Below are positions 57,651 to 64,000 of a stretch of DNA of 64,000 bases, piece by piece. Position 1 is the first letter of the stretch; every line of letters starts with the position of its first letter. The position numbers were made by a program, and so were the translations under genes. Source of the DNA: Erythroxylum novogranatense (taxonomy: Eukaryota > Streptophyta > Magnoliopsida > Malpighiales > Erythroxylaceae); contig CM057226.1 of the NCBI GenBank assembly GCA_029891385.1, forward strand, positions 93,132,977-93,196,976, given 5' to 3'. Below the pieces are notes generated by a model that was not told the DNA's origin, searched no databases, and saw nothing but the letters and a program-made list of their open reading frames with translations.

Positions 57651-58715
57651 GTGCCCTTGGCGCAGATGTAAGGAAGTATCTTCATCAGAACACTTCATGA
57701 TGAAAAGACAGATATCTCTAAGAATTTTGAGTTAAAGAAAGATTGGAGATACAAAAGCTCTCATCCTAAAGAGTCAATTATTGGAGAAACCTCAGAAGGT
57801 GTAAGAACAAGGTCCAAGTTCAGAAGAGAAGCCAACGTGGCATTTATATCTGAAGTAGAACCTAAAAAGATTGATGAAGCTCTAAAAGATGAAGCATGGA
57901 TATTAGCTATGCAAGAGGAGTTGAATCAATTCAATAGGAATAAAGTCTGGTCCTTAGTTCCTAAACCTGAAAAGAAATCCATTATTGGTACTAGATGGAT
58001 ATTCAAGAATAAGCTAGACGAATCAGGAAAAGTAAGTCACAACAAGGCAAGATTAGTAGCACAAAGCTATATTATTGAGGAAGGAATAGACTATAATGAG
58101 ACATATGCTCCAAGAGCAAGACTTGAAGCAATAAGGATCTGCTTGCATATCTTTGTTTGCCATGACATAAAGCTTTTTGGATGGATGTAAAAAGTGCATT
58201 TCTGAATGGCTTTATAGATGAAGAAGTCTATGTCAAGCAACCTCCTGGATTTGAGGATATAAAGTATCCAGATCATGTCTACAGACTTCATAAAGCCTTA
58301 TATGGACTGAAACAGGCTCCTAGAGCATGGTATGATCGTCTGAGCTCATTTCTTATTGAAAATGGATTTACTAGAGGTAAAGTTGACAAAACTCTTTTTA
58401 GGAAGAACTTGTATAATGATTTTATTATTGTGCAAATCTATGTTGATGATATTATTTTTGGTGCCACCTCAAAAAAGTTATGCATAAGCTTTGAAAAATG
58501 AATTTGAGATGAGCATGATGGGTGAGTTAAAATTCTTTCTTGGATTGCAAGTAAAGCAAACTAAGGATAAGATTTTTATCCATCAACAAAAATATGTCAA
58601 AGAATTGTTGTCTAAATTTGATATGTGCGATGTTAAAAGTATGTCTACACCGATGCATCCTTCAAACTTGTTGTCGAAGGCGAAAGTGGTAAGAAGGTGG
58701 ATCAAACCCTATTAG
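57651..58715 (+). pseudogene. Sirevirus N reverse transcriptase
   Basis: Copia [77 protein letters not shown], catalytic IYVDDIIFG (about 58,435-58,465), MSMMGELKFFLGLQVKQT. Frame changes near 58,180 and 58,490. Catalytic residues are present but the frame is broken. Confidence 0.93.
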
Positions 58716-59345
58716 AGGGATGATTGGTTCTTTGTTTTATCTTACGACAAGTAGACCTAACATTCTATTCAGTGTATGCTTGTGTGCAAGGTTTCAGGCC
58801 GATCCTAGAGAATCTCATTACATAGCTGTAAAACGAATTTTGAGATATCTCGCAGGTACTACTGATCTTTGCTTAATGTATGAGAAAGGTAAAGATTTCA
58901 GGTTGAATGGATATTGCGATGCGGACTATGCCGGTGATAGGATTGAAAGGAAGAGCACGAGTGGTGGTTGTCACTACCTTGGACCAAAACTGGTGTCATG
59001 GTCAAGCAAGAGACAAAACTCGATTGCATTATCAACCGCAGAAGCTGAATAGATGTCTGCCGCAAGTTGTTGTTCACAATTACTGTGGATCAAGTATCAA
59101 TTGGAGGACTACTCAATATAAGAGGAAGAGATTCTAATATACTGCGACAACACCAGCGCCATCAGCTTGTCAAAGAATCCAATTCAACATTCAAGGGTGA
59201 AGCACATTGAAGTTAGACATCATTTCTTGAGATATTATGTTCAGAAGAAAGTTGTCAGTCTACAATTCGTGGAAACGAAATTTTAGTGGGCAGATATCTT
59301 CACAAAACCACTAAGTGAAGATCGCTTTAAAGAAATCAGACGCAA
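58716..59345 (+). pseudogene. Sirevirus N RNase H and end of pol
   Basis: GSLFYLTTSRPNILFSVCLC, RYLAGTTDLCLMYEKGKDF, YCDADYAGDRIERKSTSGG, SSKRQNSIALSTAEAE then TAG at about 59,050, with further in-frame blocks (YCDNTSAISLSKNP, WADIFTKPLSEDRFKEIRR). It is the intact counterpart of G's split pol and shows where D was inserted there. Confidence 0.92.
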
Positions 59346-59575
59346 CCTCAATATGGTGATGTTAACGGACCAATCATCTGGTTTTTCGCAAAGAAGAAAC
59401 AGATAGACGAAGGAGTTAACGGACCAATCATCTGGTTTTTTTCGCAAAGAAGAAACAGATAGACGGAGGAGTTAACGGATCATTCATCGATTTTTAAAGA
59501 AAAGATGAGAAGAAGGCAGAGTTAACAGATTGATCATCGATTTTCAAAAGAAAGACAATGAAACAGTGGAGTTAA
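59346..59575 (+). repeat. Tandem repeat between pol and extra ORF of N
   Basis: About four units of 50-57 bp, each starting GGAGTTAACGGACCAATCAT or a variant and followed by TCTGGTTTTTCGCAAAGAAG; the first two are nearly identical, the last two diverged (GTTAACAGATTGATCATCGA). Non-coding. Confidence 0.85.
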
Positions 59576-59791
59576 GCGGCGTTGACGGTTTCGGACTTAA
59601 AACTTCTTTCACAAAGAAAATTTTAGAGGAAAAAGGGCATCGGATCATCGAGAAGTACAATCGTTCTAGAATTTGCTATAAAATCCCTAAAAGCGATGTT
59701 TGGAATCTCTAACAAATTCAGAAATTGCTAGTTCTCTGAAATCTCTCGAAAATTCTTCAAGCGAGTTCCTATTCACTCGAGAATCAACAAG

Positions 59792-61520
59792 ATGAATGTC
59801 AAGCCCATTTTGCGAGTTGATCCAGAGCAACTGGGAAAATTGGTAAACTTTGAAGATCTAAGAAGGGAACAAATGGATATAGATAGGAGATAATAGCGGC
59901 GGGGATGGAGAAACTTCTTTCAAATACGAGAGCAAGTTTATCTCAAAGAAGTTTATGAGTTACGAAACATACTAAAGCGTGGATAATACAATCGTATCGT
60001 ATGTAGAAACACTCCTGTTATAGTAACCAAGGAGTTCTTGGAAAGAGTCTTGAATGTCCGAGTAGTGAAGTTCAACCTACTAACATGGTGAAATGGATGA
60101 CTAAGCTGAAGTTGAGCGAAAATGAAGTTACTCGTCAACTTTATGGTCGAAACAACCCAATGAAAGAAGAGCCTCTTGGCTTGTACCAAAAGGCAAGGGT
60201 TTTGTTTGCATTTTTGTGTTGTGTGTTACCTAGGATAGGTTCAAGACATCAAGTCACTACTTTGGATGAACAATGTATCCTTCATCTCATGAATCACCAA
60301 CCAATAGATTTACCATTTTGATTTATCAATATATGGTTAAATCAATAAAGGATACAAACACTCTCCGTATGGGATGTTGTTGATAAGGATGTTTAAAGAA
60401 TCAGAATCAGATTGAGTTGGGAGTCGACGGAAGGTATCATGAAGTTATATAGATTCTACATCGATTGCCAAAATGGGTGCGAGATTTTCAGACAAACAAG
60501 GAGCGAAGAATCAAGGAAAGCAACAAGCGAGGGGAGCCTAAACCGAAGAAATCCTCTATGAAGAGAGAAGATCACACTCTCGAGTCAAGTCAAGATCTTC
60601 GATTTTTTGAATCGGGTGACTTAAAGCGGAAAGGGGAACCTTTGGTGAGTGACATTCATAAGCAAGCAAGAACGTCACCCATAAAGGAAACTCTGCGACA
60701 GAAAGAAGCCAGTCCTTCCAGAGATTTGTCAAAGCATTCTTCAAATCAGAGAATATGATAATGGCATTTCTCATCATTGGATAGGGGTTACAAAATTTCT
60801 ATGATCAAGCGAAGAGAGTTGGGAGAGAACCATATCCACGAGCCATTTGGAGAGCGTATCACTTCTTATCCTATCTTGGCGATACAATAATCATGGTGGT
60901 ACGATCTTGACCACCAAATTTTGTTGAACTCAATTATGAGAAGCTAAAGTGAAAGTTCAACTGAGCCATATTGGATGACATGTCTTCGATCGATTGAAGA
61001 GGCGGTAAAATTGATTGATGAAGCATGTAAGGAGAAAAGGAGTGGTAAGTCCATCTGCGTGTATCAAGATCCGGACCAAGTCTAACTAAGGCCCTGCAGA
61101 TGATCCACAGGAGGCAATATCGAATGGGTCGAAGATTGTTACATTACGATTGGCAACTCGAATGTTGTTTTACTATAATACGTAACATTCGCGAAATCGA
61201 CCTCTGGGAGATCACTTCAATTCGAAGCTATGCCATGGTTTGGACGCACTTTTCAACGAATAAGAGATTCCTATGATCTTGATATCAATGAACAAGCTGT
61301 ATTTGTTCCTCCTCCTCTTCTGCAAATCATTGAACCAAATGTCTTTAACAAGGAAGCTTATACAACAACAGTGGCTATCGTTGAAAAGCAAGTTGTTAAG
61401 ACAGTACCCTCGACTGCAGATGAATCATCAACTCTAAAGAAGCATGTTCAGAAGCTTGATAAAGATATGAAGAAGATTAAGAAGATGCTGAAAAAGTTGG
61501 TGAAGCAGATTGGAAAATAA
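59792..61520 (+). pseudogene. Sirevirus N envelope-position ORF
   Basis: ATG at 59,792: MNVKPILRVDPEQLGKLVNF, then two stops near 59,891, a W-[RK]-NFF block, and in another frame (60,085-60,321) VTRQLYGRNN, KARVLFAFLCCVLPRIGSRH, ILHLMNHQPIDLPF; a Lys/Arg/Glu-rich middle; then 61,230-61,520 with PWFGRTFQRIRDSYDLDINE and a C-terminal heptad-like coiled coil rich in Lys/Leu/Met, TAA at 61,518-61,520. No signal peptide; the only hydrophobic run (ARVLFAFLCCVLP) is short. Function unknown; it holds the place where Sireviruses carry an envelope-like gene. Four or more breaks. Confidence 0.72.
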
Positions 61521-61685
61521 TTTTTTGATCAATAACAAATAGGGGGAGAAGGGAGAAGGAAGAGAGAAGGGAGAAGGAAGAAATCAGCTGGAAGGATGAA
61601 GATAATTTTTTATCTCAATACTTCTGTATAATTCACAAGTATATGATACTTTTCATATTTCTCTAAATTCACAAGTATTTGTTAT

Positions 61686-61702
61686 TATCAAAAGGGGAGA
61701 AT
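61686..61702 (+). promoter_or_regulatory. Polypurine tract of N
   Basis: AAAAGGGGAGAA directly before TGTTAAGTC; primes plus-strand DNA synthesis in LTR elements. The stretch 61,521-61,685 between ORF and PPT is A/G-rich with GAGAAGGGAGAAGGAAGA repeats and nothing else. Confidence 0.85.
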
Positions 61703-62589
61703 GTTAAGTCAAACCGGACTTCACGTATTAAATAATTTTGATAATAAACAAAGAGAAATATCTGAAAGAAAAGCGCATGTAAGAAAAGCGCAGACGATAC
61801 AAAAGCAGACGAAAGAAAAACAGACGGAAGGAAAAGCGCATTTATACAAAAGCGAAAGAAAAAGAGAAGAAAAAGCGGGCGATACAAAAGGCATGGAAGC
61901 TTTACGAAGACAAAAAGCGATGATCTGAAAATAAGGCGGAAGAAAGAAACATCGTTTAAGGCGGTTCTGAGCTAAACTGAATAAGCTATTCTTTAAAGAT
62001 TCAAGAAGCAGATAGTCAAGAAAGCAGTTGAAGTTCGACTATAAATAAGAGTCGAGATTGAAGAAGAAATAACTTTTGGAAAAAGTGAATGAAACTCTGT
62101 GTATTCAATATCCATCATCTCGAGAAAAATTGCGAACTATTTTCGAGTGTATATTGTGAAGAGCAACTCTTTTGTAAAAGCTCTTTATCGGTTTTCATTT
62201 TGAAAAAGTGCTCTGAATAACTGAAGAGGCTAAGAGTAAAAGAATACTTCTTTGTTAAGAGACCAAGAGGCTCGTCTAAAGAATACTTGTAATCAGTTTG
62301 GAGATAGTGAAAATCTCGGAAGAATATCGAGGATTGGGCGTAGCCCACGGTTTAGGGTGAACCGGGATAAAATTCATGTTTTCTCTCTAACTCTTACTTT
62401 TCTTAAATCGTAGTTTTCATTATTAACAAAGTTTTCAAACTAGTTAAGAATTGATTTACGATAAGTTTTCTGAAAGAACAAGCAATTGTTATTGAAGGGA
62501 TTAAAGAAAAGTTTATCACAATTCAACCCCCCCTTCTTGTGTATCTTGGTCATATTATTACTCAATATATTAACGTGTGATTTACTTCA
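61703..62589 (+). mobile_element. 3' LTR of N (887 bp, complete)
   Basis: TGTTAAGTCAAACCGGACTT to GTGATTTACTTCA, followed by the CGAGT duplication. Carries TATAAATAAGAG at 62,040 and shorter purine repeats than M. Confidence 0.93.
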
Positions 62590-62594
62590 CGAGT

Positions 62595-63429
62595 GTCCAA
62601 TGTTGAAAAGACAACCCAAAAGGAGTAGGGATAACAAGAAAAGCATGATGGCAACATGGGAAGCTCTGGACTCATCAGAATCAGATACAAGTTCAGAAGC
62701 GTCAGAACATGCTAACATATGTCTGGTAGCTGAAGAAGAAAGTGATGAGGAGGTAACTTCTAGCTATAATGATATACAAGATGCATACTCAGAATTATTA
62801 GAGGATTCTCATTCTATTCGAAACAGTACAAGCCATTGAAGAAGAAATATGAAAACCTCAAACATACTCATGAGATAGAGAGTGAGAATATAAGGTTGAG
62901 AAAGCAAGTTGAGGAATTGAATAACAACAAAGTTGTAGATAGATCGAAGAGATTAATCAATTGAAGCGAGAATTAATAATCTCTCAATTGATCTAGCTAA
63001 ATTCTGAGATAGTACAAAAGGATGAATGAAATGATAGGAAAATCTGAGACATCAGAGGATAAAACTGGATTAGGGTTTACTAAAAATAAGCCCCAGAATT
63101 ACGTAAAATCAATTGCTCAAAAAGATAAGAAAAGATATCAATCAGGTTTTCAGAAAGGTCATCAACGTTTACATACTACACCTTATTATCATTCATTACA
63201 TCATACTAACCCTAAAGGACCCAAGAGAATCTGGGTACCTAAAAATAAGATAATATCTCCTACAGAAATCCTTCTTTGGAAGAACCAGCAAGCACCATTG
63301 GTATTTGGACAGTGGATGCTCGCGTCACATGACGGGAAACAAGTCTATGTTCCTAGATCTTCAGTACAAGAAAGGAGGATCAGTAACTTTTGGAGACAAC
63401 CAGCAGGGAAAGATAATCGGGTTTGGTAA
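62595..63429 (+). pseudogene. Sirevirus M gag, C-terminal part
   Basis: Continues M's gag exactly where N interrupted it: the first codon completes the last Cys of the zinc knuckle. Then PMLKRQPKRSRDNKKSMMAT, a Ser/Glu/Asp tract (DSSESDTSSEASEH, EEESDEEVTSSYNDI), frame change near 62,825, a helix-forming segment, and an open frame 63,022-63,429 with GPKRIWVPKNKIISPTEI. Confidence 0.9.
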
Positions 63430-63604
63430 GATTGGTAAGAATTCCCATGCATGCATTAACAACGTACTACTAGTTGATGGTTTAAAGCATAACTTGATAA
63501 GTATTAGTCAATTATGTGATTCTGGTTTTGAAGTTTCTTTCAATCAAAATTTTTGTGAAGTCAGAAACAAAGATGGTTCCATCTTCTTTTTAGCCAAAAG
63601 ATGA
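63251..63604 (+). pseudogene. Sirevirus M protease
   Basis: Active site in YLDSGCSRHMTGN, then [20 protein letters not shown] and a TGA at about 63,602. Its frame is +1 relative to the gag ORF and is open from about 63,251, overlapping gag by some 180 nt, as in N. Confidence 0.9.
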
Positions 63605-64000
63605 AACAATCTTTACAAAATTGATTTAGACGATTTTCAGTCTCAAAACATTTCATGTTTTTTATCTATTGAAGATGAAAGACTGATCTGGCATAAAAAA
63701 CTAGGTCATATCAGTTTTAAACATATTTCAAAACTTTTGAAACATGATTTGGTAAAAGGTTTGCCACAAATTCTTTTTGACAAAGATTTCTTTTGTGAAA
63801 GTTGTCAGAAAGGGAAACAAGTTAAAACCTCTTTCTCTTCAAAACATTTCGTAACGTCATCTAGACCACTTGAGTTGTTACATATGGACTTATTTGGTCC
63901 AACAAGAACAATAAGTCTTGGTGGAAAGAAGTATGGACTTGTGATTGTTGATGATTTTACAAGGTTTTGTTGGATACTTTTTCTATCACATAAAGATGAG
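63605..64000 (+). pseudogene. Sirevirus M integrase, N-terminal part, cut by window edge
   Basis: Pre-integrase zinc region IWHKKLGHISFKHISKLLKH and CESCQKGKQVKTSF (H-H-C-C ligands all present), then LELLHMDLFGPTRTISLGGK with the first catalytic Asp and VIVDDFTRFCWILF. In better condition than N's copy. Confidence 0.92.

Larger units (their letters stand above)
55302..62589 (+). mobile_element. Sirevirus N, nested in M gag
   Basis: Plus strand, 7288 bp, flanked by exact CGAGT (55,297-55,301 and 62,590-62,594). 5' LTR is cut after about 300 bp and joined directly to the zinc-knuckle part of gag; the rest of the LTR, PBS and gag N-terminus are deleted. Gag end, protease, integrase, RT, RNase H, an inter-ORF repeat, an extra ORF, PPT and a full 887-bp 3' LTR follow. 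Many frameshifts. Confidence 0.93.
49938..64000 (+). mobile_element. Sirevirus M, interrupted by L and N
   Basis: Plus-strand Ty1/copia element of Sirevirus type: 5' LTR (49,938-50,947 plus 54,214-54,273, about 1070 bp), PBS 54,276, gag from 54,331, split by N, then gag end, protease and integrase to the right edge. Left flank is TGTAG; the right end is outside. Sirevirus assignment rests on the coiled-coil, Ser/Glu-rich gag with one CCHC knuckle, the DSGCSRHMTG protease, and the downstream extra ORF seen in N. Confidence 0.9.

Overview
This window is plant nuclear DNA, almost certainly eudicot, made of nested LTR retrotransposons. I found no host gene, tRNA, rRNA or CRISPR array. Evidence for a plant: Ty1/copia Sirevirus-type gag-pol followed by an extra envelope-position ORF, a Ty3/gypsy chromovirus with a Tekay/Del-like integrase and C-terminal tail, initiator-Met tRNA primer binding sites after the LTRs, and very long AT-rich LTRs (3-5 kb). 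The species cannot be named from the sequence.

Left part (1-34,310). A minus-strand chromovirus (F) enters from the left edge: RT, protease, gag, PBS and a 3.95-kb 5' LTR (2709-6657). It sits in the envelope-position ORF of an older minus-strand Sirevirus (G; 6658-7888, continuing at 34,021-34,236). G's RNase H region was split by a solo LTR, D (7889-9780 plus 31,782-34,020). D was split by O, a non-autonomous LARD-like element (9781-31,781, minus strand, exact CTAGA duplications) with 4.5-kb LTRs and only 621 bp of non-coding internal DNA. O was split twice: in its unusual 3' tail by solo LTR C (9854-15,167, TTTAA duplications), and in its 3' LTR by A (17,617-25,545), a plus-strand LARD-like element with 4.67-kb LTR and 682 bp internal DNA.

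Middle (34,237-44,684). A 3' chromovirus fragment (I: integrase, tail, LTR start) was interrupted by a gutted copia element, J (34,311-40,765). I abuts a fragment of Sirevirus envelope-position ORF (H).

Right (44,685-64,000). K is a plus-strand chromovirus-like LTR (to 47,600) with a PBS and 2.3 kb of unrecognisable internal DNA. Sirevirus M (from 49,938) is inserted there. M's 5' LTR was split by solo LTR L (50,948-54,208, AACCC duplications). M's gag zinc knuckle was split by a second Sirevirus, N (55,302-62,589, CGAGT duplications). M's gag, protease and integrase resume at 62,595 and run off the right edge.

Cross-family patterns worth attention: (1) at one fixed position in the gypsy-type LTRs, different subfamilies carry different short palindromic repeat islands; (2) six LTRs share a probable leader intron (GTGAGT or GTGGGTA donor, CAG acceptor) that encloses an array of short stem-loops; (3) element O ends about 190 bp beyond its normal LTR end, yet has perfect target duplications at the displaced end. 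All coordinates and family calls come from reading the sequence; no search was run.
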